Assembly: GCF_018476525.1 (NCBI RefSeq)
Contig: NZ_JAHCST010000004.1
Coordinates: 62,001 to 126,000, forward strand
Origin: Acrocarpospora catenulata
GTDB taxonomy: Bacteria; Actinomycetota; Actinomycetes; Streptosporangiales; Streptosporangiaceae
Length of the DNA: 64,000 bases
Direction of reading: 5' to 3'
Part shown: positions 33,801-42,594 of the stretch, one piece after another
Layout of the letters: each line of letters starts with the position of its first letter
Position numbering within the stretch: the first letter of the stretch is position 1
Made by a program: the position numbers and the translations under genes
The notes under the pieces: generated by a model
Told to the model about the DNA's origin: nothing
What the model saw: only the letters and a program-made list of their open reading frames with translations
The model's database searches: none

Positions 33801-35237
33801 GACAAAATAGGTGACCGTCAGGTTCCCCGGCTGCGTATCCGTATACGTCAGGATATTTCCAGCCACGCTCGCCCTTAGGGCATTATTTGCGTAAATATCG
33901 TAACCAGTTACGCCGATGTTGTCGGTGGATGCCGTCCAGGTGAGCCGGATCTGGCCGCCGCCCGGCTGGGTGAAGGCCAGGTTGCCCGGCGCGGTCGGGG
34001 GCTGGTTGTCGCCGCCCTGGCCCTGCCGGGTGACACTGTTGCTGTTCGCCGAGGCGTTCCCCGCCGCGTCCTTGGCCCGGACGAAGTAGGTCACGGTCGC
34101 GCTCACCGGCTGGGTGTCGGTGTACGTGGTGAGGTTGCCCACGCTCGCCCTGAGCTGGTTGTCGGCGTAGATGTCGTAGCCGACCACGCCCACGTTGTCG
34201 GTGGATGCCGTCCAGGTCAGCCGTACCTGGCCGGGGGTCTGCTCGGTGAAGGCCAGGTTGCCCGGCGCAGTGGGGGGCTGGTTGTCGCCGCCCTGCGGGG
34301 CGTACACCTCGAACTCCGAGATCTGCCCGGCCGCCCAGCCGGTGTTGGCGGTGATGTTCAGCCGCACGTACCGGGTGCTGACGGCGGCGAAGTTGATGGT
34401 CACCGTGTTGCCGTTGGCCGGGTTGAACACGTATCCGGCCGAGCCCACGAGGTCGGTGAAGGTGCTGCCGTTGGCGCTGCCCTGGACGGCGAGGGTCTGG
34501 GTACGGGTGGCCCAGCCGCTCGCGGGCAGCTTCAGCACGACGCGGCCGATCTGGGTGGCCGCCCCGAGGTCCACCTGGAGCCACTGGGGGAAGACGTTGT
34601 TGACGCTCTCCCAGTACGTCCCCTGGTTGCCGTCGTTGGCGTTGCCCGCCACGTAGCTCTGCGCCACGCTGCTGGAGCTCATCGCCTTGCCGGCGGCCAG
34701 GTTGGCGCCGTTCGGGCTCCCGTCGGCGCCGTAGATCTCGAATTCGGCCAGCTGCGCGGCGGGCCAGCCGGTGTTGGCGGTGACGTTGACCCGCCAGTAG
34801 CGGTGGCCGGCGGCGGCGAAGTTGATGGTCACCGTGTTGCCGGTGGCCGGGTCGAAGGTGTAGTTGGCCGAGGGCACCACGGTGGCGAAGTTGGTGCCGT
34901 CGGCGCTGCCCTGGACCGAGAGGGTCTGGGTCCTGGTCTGCCAGGTGGTGGGCGGGGGCACCTTCAGCACGATCTGGTCCACGCTGGTGGCGGCGCCGAG
35001 GTCGATCCTGGCCCACTGCGGGAAGCTGTTGTTGGTGCTCTCCCAGTAGGAGTTCTGGTCACCGTCGTTGATCGCGGAGACCGCGTGCCCGGCCACCGAA
35101 CTGCTGGCCAGGGTCGCTTTTCCGGAAGACAGGTTGGGCCCGCCCGCGGCGGAGGCCGGCACCACCGGCCCCACGGCGAGCAGGCCGGCGGCGACCAGGG
35201 TCGCCACCAGCCGTAATGGTCCGTGCGGCATTCTCAT
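30894..35237 (-). CDS. Secreted GH87-type alpha-1,3-glucanase/mycodextranase, multidomain
   Basis: A 1,447-residue exported enzyme. The start at 35237 (MRMPHGPLRLVATLVAAGLL) gives a signal peptide ending PASAAGG, with GAGAAGAA upstream. In order: two discoidin (F5/8 type C) domains, two fibronectin III domains (PPTAPGNLAFT), a third discoidin domain, two CARDB-like domains (PDLTVTNLSW, PDLQVTEITY), a CBM35/mycodextranase-associated domain (WEELEAENAGYQG), and a C-terminal right-handed beta helix of about 450 residues beginning CVSITQYGAIPNDGLDDTAA. The helix carries FRTTGDDALAVW and other Asp-rich turns typical of GH87. Cuts alpha-1,3-glucans of fungal walls or dental-type polymers. Family assignment is strong; the exact linkage is inference. 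Confidence 0.85.
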   Translation of the reverse strand: MRMPHGPLRLVATLVAAGLLAVGPVVPASAAGGPNLSSGKATLASSSVAGHAVSAINDGDQNSYWESTNNSFPQWARIDLGAATSVDQIVLKVPPPTTWQTRTQTLSVQGSADGTNFATVVPSANYTFDPATGNTVTINFAAAGHRYWRVNVTANTGWPAAQLAEFEIYGADGSPNGANLAAGKAMSSSSVAQSYVAGNANDGNQGTYWESVNNVFPQWLQVDLGAATQIGRVVLKLPASGWATRTQTLAVQGSANGSTFTDLVGSAGYVFNPANGNTVTINFAAVSTRYVRLNITANTGWAAGQISEFEVYAPQGGDNQPPTAPGNLAFTEQTPGQVRLTWTASTDNVGVVGYDIYADNQLRASVGNLTTYTDTQPVSATVTYFVRAKDAAGNASANSNSVTRQGQGGDNQPPTAPGNLAFTQPGGGQIRLTWTASTDNIGVTGYDIYANNALRASVAGNILTYTDTQPGNLTVTYFVRAKDAAGNESANSNSVTRTGTGDPETNLAIGKEMVESGHVHTFVAANANDNNLSTYWEGNSGAFPNTLTVKLGANAVVSSVVLKLNPGTEWGTRTQNIQILGREQSATGYTNLVSAANYTFNPATGNSVTVTFNATVADVQLKFNSNTGAPGGQVAEFQVFGVPAPNPDLTVTNLSWTPTSPNETNAITLSATVRNSGSAAAPADSVTFYLGGALVGTADIPALPVGGTATVTSDVGTRAMGSYQVSARVDADNTVFEMNENNNTLTAATPLVVAQAPGPDLQVTEITYNPANPAVGAPVTFTVAVNNRGTTASGATTVTRVVVGGTTLNTTTPSIAAGATLQVAITGSWTATAGGATITATADATNTVQETNETNNTLTRSIVVGRGAAVPWEELEAENAGYQGTLLTADPLRTFGHTNFATESSGRQSVRLNNTGQYVEFTSTAQANSIVVRNSIPDAPGGGGMEATISLYINGTFNRKLTLSSRHSWLYGNTDGPEALTNTPQADARRLFDESHALLTQSYPPGTKFRLQRDATDTASFYIIDLIDLEQVAPALSQPPGCVSITQYGAIPNDGLDDTAAIQQAVTDDQNGVISCVWIPPGQWRQEKKILTDDPLNRGQYNQVGIKDVTIRGAGMWHSQLYTLTEPHLAQGSINHPHEGNFGFDIDSNTQISDIAIFGSGTIRGGPGGAEGGVGLNGRFGVNTKIVNVWIEHANVGVWVGRDYDNIPDLWGPADGLEFSGMRIRNTYADGINFTNGTRNSKVFNSSFRTTGDDALAVWANKYVKNPAVDIAHDNQFVNNTIQLPWRANGVAVYGGYGNKIENNLIYDTMNYPGIMLATDHDPLPFSGTTLIANNALHRTGGVFWGEAQKFGAITLFAQGQDITGVTIRDTDIYDSTYDGIQFKSGGGSTPNVAITNVRIDKSNNGAGILAMGGARGSATLTNVTITNSATGNIVRESGTQFVINGG

Positions 35238-35601
35238 TCGTGTTCTTCTCTCGTCAGGCACGACAGGGTCGGGGCTTGATCGCACACGATGGGCAGGAGC
35301 ACGGACGCAGTGCATCCCTGAAGTTGCGAGGAACAGCGAGAAATTGAACGTCGGATTGCAAGATTCTTGCGTAGCGTTGGCCAAAGGTTACATATGCGCT
35401 ACGGTCTCGTCAACGGGCAGAAAAGCCCACAGTGTCGACATTCCAAGACCACACGACAGATGCCCACAACGACGCCAGAACTCGGGGCGCACGCCGGAGA
35501 CCGAAGGCGACAGCGACGGAGCTGTCAAGTGCCGACCCACCGCAGCCACCGGACCCGCGCCCACTTCGAGCGAAGCCCGCGCCTGCCCGGTGCGTGCGCC
35601 C
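35238..35601. promoter_or_regulatory. Upstream region of the glucanase gene with LacI-type palindrome
   Basis: The 364-base gap contains GCAAGATTCTTGC at 35358-35370, a perfect palindrome around a central T, about 120 bases before the glucanase start. It resembles operators of LacI-family sugar regulators in actinomycetes and the CTTGC half-sites near malE in this window. No gene is visible in the gap. Confidence 0.4.
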
Positions 35602-36657
35602 CTAACGCACTGTGGAGGCCGCGATCTGCGGCTTTCCCGCCCCTAGGAAGAAGATGCCCGGATACCCCGCGGTCTCGAAGCCCGCGCTCGGGTTGTTCCG
35701 CAGCCGGGACTTCTCGATGCGCAGCGTCCCGGTCCGGTTGTTGCTGACGAAGAAGATCGCCCCGCCACCCTCACGTGCGGTGTTGTTCTGGATGACCGAC
35801 CCAGCGATCTTGATGTGGAAAAGGTTCCCGTCCGCGTAGATCGCGCCCCCGCTACCGCCCCCGGGCGTCCCGCCCTTGGCCGGATTGGCACCCCGCCCGA
35901 TCGCCTTGTTGTACGAGAACACGCTGTTCAGAATCGTCCACGACACCCCGATACCGCTCAGCGCACCCCCATTGGAGCAGACCCCGCCCTGCCCCGCGGC
36001 CCCACCGAACGTGCTCCCCACCACATACACCGGCAGGTTCCGGTACTGGTTCAACACCCGGATGGCCGCCCCACCCAGATCGGGCCCCGTCGAGTCACAC
36101 CGATTCCGGATAAATCGCGAATTGACCACCTTGACCCGCCCACCACGGACGAACACCGCACCCCCACCCCCGCCCTCGGCACGCTCTCCCGTGGAGTTGC
36201 CATCGGCGAAGGTCAGGTTCTGCAACACCAACTGCGGCTGAGCCTGGTTGTCGCAGTGCGAGGTGGTCCACATCAGGGACTTGTCACAGGTGTTCATGTA
36301 GAGGATCCGGCGCTTGCCCATCCCACTGAGCGTCACCTTGCCGCCGCCGTCCAGCACCACACGGGCACTGGTATTCCGCACCTTGGCCGTCGCGGTCATC
36401 CGGATGACCACCGGCCGCGGCCCGCAGTTGAAAGTGATCACCCCACCCTTGGCCACCGCCGCCACCACGGCCTTGGACGTGCAGCTTGCAGGCGTGCCGT
36501 TCCCCACCACCCTGTCCGGCCGCGAGGTGTTCACCGCCCGCCCCTCCGGCGGCACGTACGCCCCGCCGCTCGGGTTCCCCGGGCCGGCGTACGCCGCGAC
36601 CGGGACGAACAGCGGAACGAGCAGGACGGCACCGGCAGCAATCCACTTCGCGCGCAC
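35602..36657 (-). CDS. Secreted right-handed beta-helix protein
   Basis: A 351-residue protein with a signal peptide (MRAKWIAAGAVLLVPLFVPV, cut after AYAG). The mature part repeats short strands with GG-turns (VVLDGGGKVTLSGMG, AEGGGGGAVFVRGGRVKVVN, GGAIYADGNLFHIKIAGSVI), which is the pectate-lyase/polymorphic-membrane-protein fold. No catalytic residues can be assigned. Two cysteine-rich spots (NTCDKS, SHCDNQ) may form disulfides. Same strand as the glucanase but separated by its promoter region. Confidence 0.75.
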   Translation of the reverse strand: MRAKWIAAGAVLLVPLFVPVAAYAGPGNPSGGAYVPPEGRAVNTSRPDRVVGNGTPASCTSKAVVAAVAKGGVITFNCGPRPVVIRMTATAKVRNTSARVVLDGGGKVTLSGMGKRRILYMNTCDKSLMWTTSHCDNQAQPQLVLQNLTFADGNSTGERAEGGGGGAVFVRGGRVKVVNSRFIRNRCDSTGPDLGGAAIRVLNQYRNLPVYVVGSTFGGAAGQGGVCSNGGALSGIGVSWTILNSVFSYNKAIGRGANPAKGGTPGGGSGGAIYADGNLFHIKIAGSVIQNNTAREGGGAIFFVSNNRTGTLRIEKSRLRNNPSAGFETAGYPGIFFLGAGKPQIAASTVR

Positions 36658-36769
36658 GGCGGGATGCTATCGCGGGTGGAATGTCGGGATTAGCGGTTTC
36701 ATCTGATCAGCTTGCGCCCGGAAAGCATTCGCTTGCGATCCTCACACCGCCCCACGGGCAGGAGAGTGG

Positions 36770-37198
36770 TCAAGCGGAGGGATGCATGCGGAGCCAGGCT
36801 GCCGCTCTGCGCGCTGACGCACGGGACAGCCACGCGTCCTGGACCAGCTCGGTCAGCTCGTTCCGGGTGAGCTCACCGATCCGGCCGGCCCGTAGCAGGA
36901 CCGACAGGTGACCGTTGAAGTGCGCGGTGGTGAAAAACGGCGACGCCTCGTCCTGAACCATCGCCTGCTTGTCCGCCTCGGACTCAACCCAGAAGACGAT
37001 CACATCCGCATAGCGCTCCCCGGTCTCAGGGTCGACCGCGTCCGGCCGCGGATTACGAAAGAAGATGAACGACTTCCCGCCCACTTGATAGACCGGATTG
37101 CCACCGCTCCCATGCTCAACGGTGACGTGCGGCATGGCCAGAGCCAACTCGTGCACGTCCTCAACCCGCGCGGACCGGCTTCCGTTGTCGTCGGACAC
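36770..37198 (-). CDS. MmcQ/YjbR-family DNA-binding-fold protein
   Basis: About 142 residues. DVHELALAMPHVTVEHGSGG, the aromatic strand FIFFRNPR and C-terminal LVQDAWLSRAS match the MmcQ/YjbR family, a small cytoplasmic fold related to type II secretion/DNA-binding CyaY-like domains with no firm function. GTG 37198 is preferred because the residues before it are not conserved; GTG 37225 is also in frame. Confidence 0.8.
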   Translation of the reverse strand: MSDDNGSRSARVEDVHELALAMPHVTVEHGSGGNPVYQVGGKSFIFFRNPRPDAVDPETGERYADVIVFWVESEADKQAMVQDEASPFFTTAHFNGHLSVLLRAGRIGELTRNELTELVQDAWLSRASARRAAAWLRMHPSA

Positions 37199-37271
37199 AG
37201 CCCCAGCGTAGGCGGCACCCGCCACGAAGCATTACCTGCCGGTCCGAAGAACCAGGCTCGACACTCGCAGC

Positions 37272-37610
37272 TCAGTCGTCGAACTCGAACCCATCCGCCT
37301 CGGCGTCCGCAACAAGCCGCCGCATCCGGTCGGCGTCTGCCGCAACGGCCGCCATCCGGGTGGCCAGCTCCTCCAACGCGCTCCGGTCCTTTCCATACGC
37401 GCAGAACATGCCACCTTCGGGATCGTACGAGAACCGCCCTTCCAGGCCAGGGGCCTCGGTACTGACGAGCACTTGAGCCACGCCTTCCCAGAAATACCCG
37501 TTCGGCTCGTGCCCGAGCTCCTCGACCACGTCGTCCACCTGCGTGGTTCCCGCGTCCAGCAACAGCGAGTACTTCCCCGGGGTCGACTCGATCAGCCTCA
37601 ATGGATGCAT
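37272..37610 (-). CDS. Imm51-like immunity-type protein
   Basis: A 112-residue acidic protein (MHPLRLIESTPGKYSLLLDA) ending in a very acidic tail (EADGFEFDD). The segments HEPNGYFWEGVAQVL and FSYDPEGGMFCAYG match the Imm51 pattern, an immunity family of polymorphic toxin systems. No toxin gene is near, so it would be an orphan. The start is the first ATG of the conserved part. Confidence 0.7.
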   Translation of the reverse strand: MHPLRLIESTPGKYSLLLDAGTTQVDDVVEELGHEPNGYFWEGVAQVLVSTEAPGLEGRFSYDPEGGMFCAYGKDRSALEELATRMAAVAADADRMRRLVADAEADGFEFDD

Positions 37611-37839
37611 CGGCGCATGCTGCCACTTCCGATCCCGCCCTGCAAGGCACGCTCGTCGGCCACGCACACGACGACGCGCTGAACACGGTGATCACCCTGA
37701 TCGGCTCGTCTGACGAACGGACAATCATCGCCACCGCGCCCTAACCGCGCAGTACGCCCCGCGCACCGGGCACAGTTCGTATTCAGTCGATACGAGATCG
37801 TGACGGGCATACGATGAGTCCAGCGAGGAGGGAGGCGAA

Positions 37840-39444
37840 ATGCCCGCGGTCGGCCGACAAAACAAAGTCGAGCAGACGAGGCCTCGGCAACTCGTCGAGT
37901 GGGTCCTGAGCGGCCGGATTCGCATTCCCGCCTTCCAGCGTTCCTATCGCTGGGAACGTGAGGATGTCGTCAAGCTGTTCGACAGCATCCTGCGTGGCTA
38001 CCCGATCGGGAACCTGCTCATGTGGCACCGCCCCGCGGCGCAGACGACCCTGCAGGTCGGTCCACTCCTCATCAACGCGCCGCAGACCCCCGACGCACTC
38101 TGGGCGGTGGACGGGCAGCAGCGGATCACCAGCCTGGTCGGCGCGCTCGCAGCCCCTCCAGGCACCGTCGATCCGCGCTTCCGGATCTTCTACAACCTCA
38201 AGTCCGACCGGTTCGTGTCAGCGGGCAGACGCGACCAGATACCCGACCACTGGCTGCCCGTCCCCGTAGCCCTGAGCAACATGCGCATGCTCGCCTGGCA
38301 ACGAGAGCGGCCGTGGCTGAGCGACGACGACCTTGTTCGTTGCGACTCGGTGGTCACAGCCATCCAGGACTACGCGATACCGATGTATGTGGTCGAGGGG
38401 ACGGACGAGACGGCCCTTCGAGTGATCTTCGACCGGCTCAACAACTTCGGGAAACGCCTGACGCAGCCCGAGATCTTCAACGCCCTGCATACCGTCTCCG
38501 GCCAGATGGAACCTGCTGGCCTCGACGCATTGGCCGCATCGGTCCGAGGCTTCGGCTTCGGCGAGATCCCCGAACGGGTGCTCATGCAATCGGTCCTGGC
38601 AGTGCGCGGCGGCCGAATCGACCGCGACTTCCGCGACGAATTTATCGACGACGACGACCGGCACGCGGCGTTCAAGAAAACCGAGCAATCGCTAGGGATC
38701 GCGGTGGACTTTCTCCGCGACGAGGCAAAGATTCCCCATGTGCGCCTGCTGCCGTACATGCTCTTCCTGACGATTCTCACTCGCTTCGCGGCCGTGTTCG
38801 GCGCACCGGAAGGAAGAGCCGCCGAGTTGCTCCGCCGGTGGGTCTGGCGTGGCTCCGTGATAGGCGTGGCACCACAAGGCAACACCGTGGCCCTGCGGCA
38901 GAGCGGGCTGGCGATTACCGGTGATCCTGTCGCCAGCGTTAACCGCCTTCTCAGCCTCGTTCCGGAGAAACACTGGGAAGCGGACCTGAGTGCAGTACGG
39001 CCCAACATGGCGCAAGCCAAGGTGAACATTCTTGGCCTCCTCAGTCTCCACCCCCGCAATATTTCCGGCAGCACCGCCGAGTTCGGCCCCGTCGACGCCC
39101 AGACCCTGATGGAACTCGGGAGCAATCCGCTGAACCACATCACTGGCCGCGGCGGGCCACTGACCGACACCCTGGCCAATAGGTTCGTCCAGTCACCCGG
39201 CTATCCACCGGATTCGCTTCAAGGGTTGCTGGATCATGGTGAGTTCGACATCTGGGAGAACACTTTCCGTAGCCATGCCATCGACAGCGAAGGCGTCCTC
39301 ATGTGGCGCGCGGGGAACCGACAAGGCTTCTTGCACCGACGAGCCCGAACAGTTCGCCGCATAATCGAAGACCACGTCCAGGAGAACGCTTTGTTCGGCT
39401 TTCCCGACGGCCCGGGACTTCCCCGGTTGGGCGACGGCGAATGA
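37840..39444 (+). CDS. DUF262-domain protein (GmrS/ParB-like)
   Basis: A 534-residue protein. The N-terminal half is a DUF262 domain: IRIPAFQRSYRWEREDVVKL, GYPIGNLLMW, and the signature VDGQQRITSL near residue 90. DUF262 occurs in GmrSD-type modification-dependent restriction enzymes and other phage-defence proteins, where DGQQR takes part in nucleotide chemistry. The C-terminal half is helical, and I see no HNH nuclease (DUF1524) in it. Its stop overlaps the start of a HipA-like kinase (ATGA), so the pair is translated together. Confidence 0.85.
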   Translation: MPAVGRQNKVEQTRPRQLVEWVLSGRIRIPAFQRSYRWEREDVVKLFDSILRGYPIGNLLMWHRPAAQTTLQVGPLLINAPQTPDALWAVDGQQRITSLVGALAAPPGTVDPRFRIFYNLKSDRFVSAGRRDQIPDHWLPVPVALSNMRMLAWQRERPWLSDDDLVRCDSVVTAIQDYAIPMYVVEGTDETALRVIFDRLNNFGKRLTQPEIFNALHTVSGQMEPAGLDALAASVRGFGFGEIPERVLMQSVLAVRGGRIDRDFRDEFIDDDDRHAAFKKTEQSLGIAVDFLRDEAKIPHVRLLPYMLFLTILTRFAAVFGAPEGRAAELLRRWVWRGSVIGVAPQGNTVALRQSGLAITGDPVASVNRLLSLVPEKHWEADLSAVRPNMAQAKVNILGLLSLHPRNISGSTAEFGPVDAQTLMELGSNPLNHITGRGGPLTDTLANRFVQSPGYPPDSLQGLLDHGEFDIWENTFRSHAIDSEGVLMWRAGNRQGFLHRRARTVRRIIEDHVQENALFGFPDGPGLPRLGDGE

Positions 39445-40631
39445 CCAAGCGCGCCACCGCCCAAGTCCTGTTGGGCGACCGTGAGGTCGGCCTGCTCACC
39501 AACCAGTCAGGCCGCGTCTCCTTCGCCTACACCGACCGCTCGTCCGACCGCCCCGTGCTCGGCCTGCGTTTCGAATACGAGCCGCTGGCCAGACGAAAAG
39601 GCTTGGGCGGCGGCGTACCCACGTGGTTCTCCAACCTCCTGCCAGAAAAGGAGTCCGGCCTCCGGCGAATGATCATGGCCGAGCTCGGCGTGAAACGGAT
39701 CAGTGATTTCACCCTGCTGTGCCACCTCGGCGAGGATCTTCCCGGTGCCGTAAGGGTGCGCTCGGATGGCGCTCGGCTTGACGAGACCACGATGGACGAG
39801 ACCATGGTGCTCCCGGTGCCGGGGAAGCTGAGCTTCTCCCTGTCCGGCATGCAGGTCAAACTGTCCATGGCCAGGAACGGCGAGGACTTCGTCTACCAGG
39901 GTGTGGGCGGCGACTGGATCGTGAAGTTCCCCAGCAGCGGGCTCGCTTCCCTTCCCGAGAACGAGAACGCGATCATGACCTGGCTGAGCCTGGCGGGTAT
40001 CGACGTCCCCGAACATCGCCTGGTGACACCCGCCGATCTAAAGAATCTCCCAGGTGCTCTCATCGCTCCCGGGGAACACGCATTCGCCATCAAACGCTTC
40101 GATCGGGAGGCAGGCGCCCGCATCCACCAGGAGGATTTCGCCCAGATCTTCGACCTGCTCCCCCACGAGAAGGAGCGGGGAAAGGCAGAGGACATCGCCC
40201 TCCTGATTCAGCGGGAGTGCCCGCAGGACCTCACCGAGTACGTCCGGCGGGTGGCCGCGTGCGTCGTTGTGGGCAACACCGACGAGCACATGAAGAACTG
40301 GTCGCTCCGCTACCCCGACGGGCGCACCCGCCGTCTGTCTCCCGCGTACGACATCGTCTGCGTCACCGCGTACGAACGCTTCAGGTCCGACACCCTGACC
40401 CTGCCGCTGAACGGTCAGACGGACACCCGACACGTGACGCTGGACCACTTCCGCGGATTCGCGGATGCTGCGGGCGCCAACCCCGAGGCGGTGGCGGACG
40501 CCGCCCGTGCGTCCGTGGCGGCGCTGGCCGAAACCTGGCCGGAGGTCCTCGCGAACTGCCCGGTTCCGGACTTCGTCGCGTCCCACATCAAGAGTCGCCT
40601 GCGGACTCTGCCGCTCCTCAGGCAGGCTTGA
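39441..40631 (+). CDS. HipA-like serine/threonine kinase
   Basis: A 396-residue HipA-family kinase. A short N-terminal subdomain (AQVLLGDREVGLLT, GVPTWFSNLLPE) is followed by the kinase: ATP-loop region DWIVKFPSS, the catalytic loop GNTDEHMKNWSL and the metal motif SPAYDIV. All key residues look intact. HipA toxins normally pair with a small HTH antitoxin, HipB; none is encoded here, and the partner instead is the overlapping DUF262 gene. Confidence 0.88.
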   Translation: MTKRATAQVLLGDREVGLLTNQSGRVSFAYTDRSSDRPVLGLRFEYEPLARRKGLGGGVPTWFSNLLPEKESGLRRMIMAELGVKRISDFTLLCHLGEDLPGAVRVRSDGARLDETTMDETMVLPVPGKLSFSLSGMQVKLSMARNGEDFVYQGVGGDWIVKFPSSGLASLPENENAIMTWLSLAGIDVPEHRLVTPADLKNLPGALIAPGEHAFAIKRFDREAGARIHQEDFAQIFDLLPHEKERGKAEDIALLIQRECPQDLTEYVRRVAACVVVGNTDEHMKNWSLRYPDGRTRRLSPAYDIVCVTAYERFRSDTLTLPLNGQTDTRHVTLDHFRGFADAAGANPEAVADAARASVAALAETWPEVLANCPVPDFVASHIKSRLRTLPLLRQA

Positions 40632-40699
40632 TCCCTCGCCGATCTGGATCGGCGCAAAGAGCGTTGACTTCTTCGCCTGTCCTCGCTGGGGGTTGGTGA

Positions 40700-42529
40700 T
40701 CAGAGCCGTTCCAGGACCTCGGTCAGCGTGGTGCGGCTGTTCGGGAGTTCCTCGCCGGTCCAGCGTTCGCGGATGTCCAGGAGCTGGCCGTCGGCCAGGG
40801 TGAGGCGGAAGCGTAGGGGGACGCGGCGGACGATTTCCGCCTTGTCCACTGTTTCGAAGGCGAGGTAGCGGTTGTTGGCGGCCAGTTTGTCGGCGGGGGT
40901 GTCCTCCACCAGGTCCATCAGGCGGAGGCGGCCCTTGTTCACGCGGCCCGGGTTCGGGATCAGGACGAAACCGCCGGTGAGCAGGAGCAGGTCGTGCGGG
41001 GTTCCGTTGACTCGGGTGTTCGCCATGCCGCCGATCACCTCGGTGCCGGACGCCTGGGGATGCAACCGCTCCTGGGTGGCGGCCCCGACGTCGATCCCGA
41101 GGTCGGCGAGTCGGTCGCGGGTCTCGGGGAGGCCGCCGGGGTGTAGGGCCAGCTCGGCGATCTGGCTCAGCGGGGGTTCGGTGCCGTCCGGGGTGAGGAA
41201 GTCGGGGGGTGAGGACCAGGAGTGGCGCCAGTTGGCCGTGCCGGAGCGGGCGGCGGCCAGGGTCAGCATGGTCTCCAGAGGATCGGCGAACAGGCCGGGT
41301 AGCTCGCGCCGGGTGGCGGTGGGGAAGAGGGGTTGGGCGATTTCCAGTAGGCGGCCCGCGGCGATCAGTTCAAGGACGGTGGTGAGGTCGGCGGTCTCCC
41401 GCTGGGCCGTTCTGGCGATCGAGCGGAAGTAGCGGTCGGCCTCCTCCTGGAGTCCGGCGATCCGGGTCGCCGTGGTCAGTTCGGGCCAGGGCAGGAAGGT
41501 GTGGTCGTCCTCGTCCGCGATGAGCAGGGTGAGCTCCCGGGCCAGCCCGTCGAAGTCGGTGAACAGCTCGCGCGCCGGCCGGTCGTCGGCGGCCACCGGC
41601 ACGCCGGGCGCGGCCTCGATGGCGGCCAGCCGGACGTCCAGCGGCGGATGGGTGTCCCAGCGCGACCGCTCGGTCTCCGGATCGGGTTCCCTCTCCATCG
41701 TCACTCCGGCGTCCGTCATCGCGGCGAAGCCGCCGTACAGGTCGTCGGGGTAGTAACCATGGAGCCGGCCCGGAGCGACGTGCAGGGCCAGGAACCAGAT
41801 CCAGGTGCCGTCGAGCTCGGGCGTGCGACGGAGCGCGGCGGCGGTGGCCTCCTTCCCCGCCACCCGTACGGCGGACTGGTCGGCCTCCAGTTCCTGCCGC
41901 CGCCGGACGGCGTTGTCGACCAGCAGGTACAGCCCCGCGTACGCCTTCAGGCCCCAGCTGAGCGGGTTGGCCGGGGACAACCGGCGGATGGTGCCGGAGA
42001 TGGTCAGCCGCGCCCGGTAGGACACCTCGCCGAGCCGGGTGTGCCGCCGTGAGTAGTGGCCGAGCTCGTGCGCGATGACCGCGGTCAGCTCGGCCACCGT
42101 GAACGTGTACAGCAGGGGCATGCCGAGGACCAGCCGCCGGGTGCCGCCGCGCAGACCCAGCAGCCGGGTGTGCTCCGCCACCGCGGCGTTGGCCTCGTTG
42201 ACCAGGACGATCTCGTCCGGCGGCCGGGTCCCGGCCTGGCGGGCCAGGTCGCGTACCGCCGCCCAGAAGCGGGGCTCCCGCTCTGCCTGGACGACCAGCC
42301 CGAGTGGGGGCTCCGGCTGCGGGGCCCGCAGCGCCCGCCAGAAGGATCGCAGGATGGCGCCGACGCCCACCACGACCACCGGGATCAGCAGGCGGATCGC
42401 CAGCAACGGGATGATCTGCGTGCTCAGCCAGACGGTCAGCGCGATCAGGCCGACCAGTTCGGCCAGGGCGACCGCGAAGAAGCCGGCGAACAAACCTAGC
42501 GACAGTGCCGCCCGGGCGAATCCGACCAT
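40700..42529 (-). CDS. M48-family membrane metalloprotease
   Basis: A 609-residue protein from ATG 42529. Two N-terminal membrane helices (LSLGLFAGFFAVALAELVGL; LLAIRLLIPVVVVGVGAIL) precede an M48 peptidase domain with the zinc site AVIAHELGHYSRRHT near residue 155 and the downstream RRRQELEADQSAVRVAG glutamate. A long C-terminal region, partly helical, has no assignable fold. Related to HtpX/Ste24 quality-control proteases. Divergent from the gene at 42595. Confidence 0.9.
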   Translation of the reverse strand: MVGFARAALSLGLFAGFFAVALAELVGLIALTVWLSTQIIPLLAIRLLIPVVVVGVGAILRSFWRALRAPQPEPPLGLVVQAEREPRFWAAVRDLARQAGTRPPDEIVLVNEANAAVAEHTRLLGLRGGTRRLVLGMPLLYTFTVAELTAVIAHELGHYSRRHTRLGEVSYRARLTISGTIRRLSPANPLSWGLKAYAGLYLLVDNAVRRRQELEADQSAVRVAGKEATAAALRRTPELDGTWIWFLALHVAPGRLHGYYPDDLYGGFAAMTDAGVTMEREPDPETERSRWDTHPPLDVRLAAIEAAPGVPVAADDRPARELFTDFDGLARELTLLIADEDDHTFLPWPELTTATRIAGLQEEADRYFRSIARTAQRETADLTTVLELIAAGRLLEIAQPLFPTATRRELPGLFADPLETMLTLAAARSGTANWRHSWSSPPDFLTPDGTEPPLSQIAELALHPGGLPETRDRLADLGIDVGAATQERLHPQASGTEVIGGMANTRVNGTPHDLLLLTGGFVLIPNPGRVNKGRLRLMDLVEDTPADKLAANNRYLAFETVDKAEIVRRVPLRFRLTLADGQLLDIRERWTGEELPNSRTTLTEVLERL

Positions 42530-42594
42530 CGGTATCCTCAGCAAAAATCATGAAAATTTGCACCTTGTGTACCACTGGTGAGGGTTGTTGATCG

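Noticed and set aside
31224-33878. Long open frame (884 codons) on the + strand opposite the glucanase
   Set aside because: Low-complexity Gly/Arg/Val-rich translation with no motif; produced by GC-biased codons of the real gene on the other strand.
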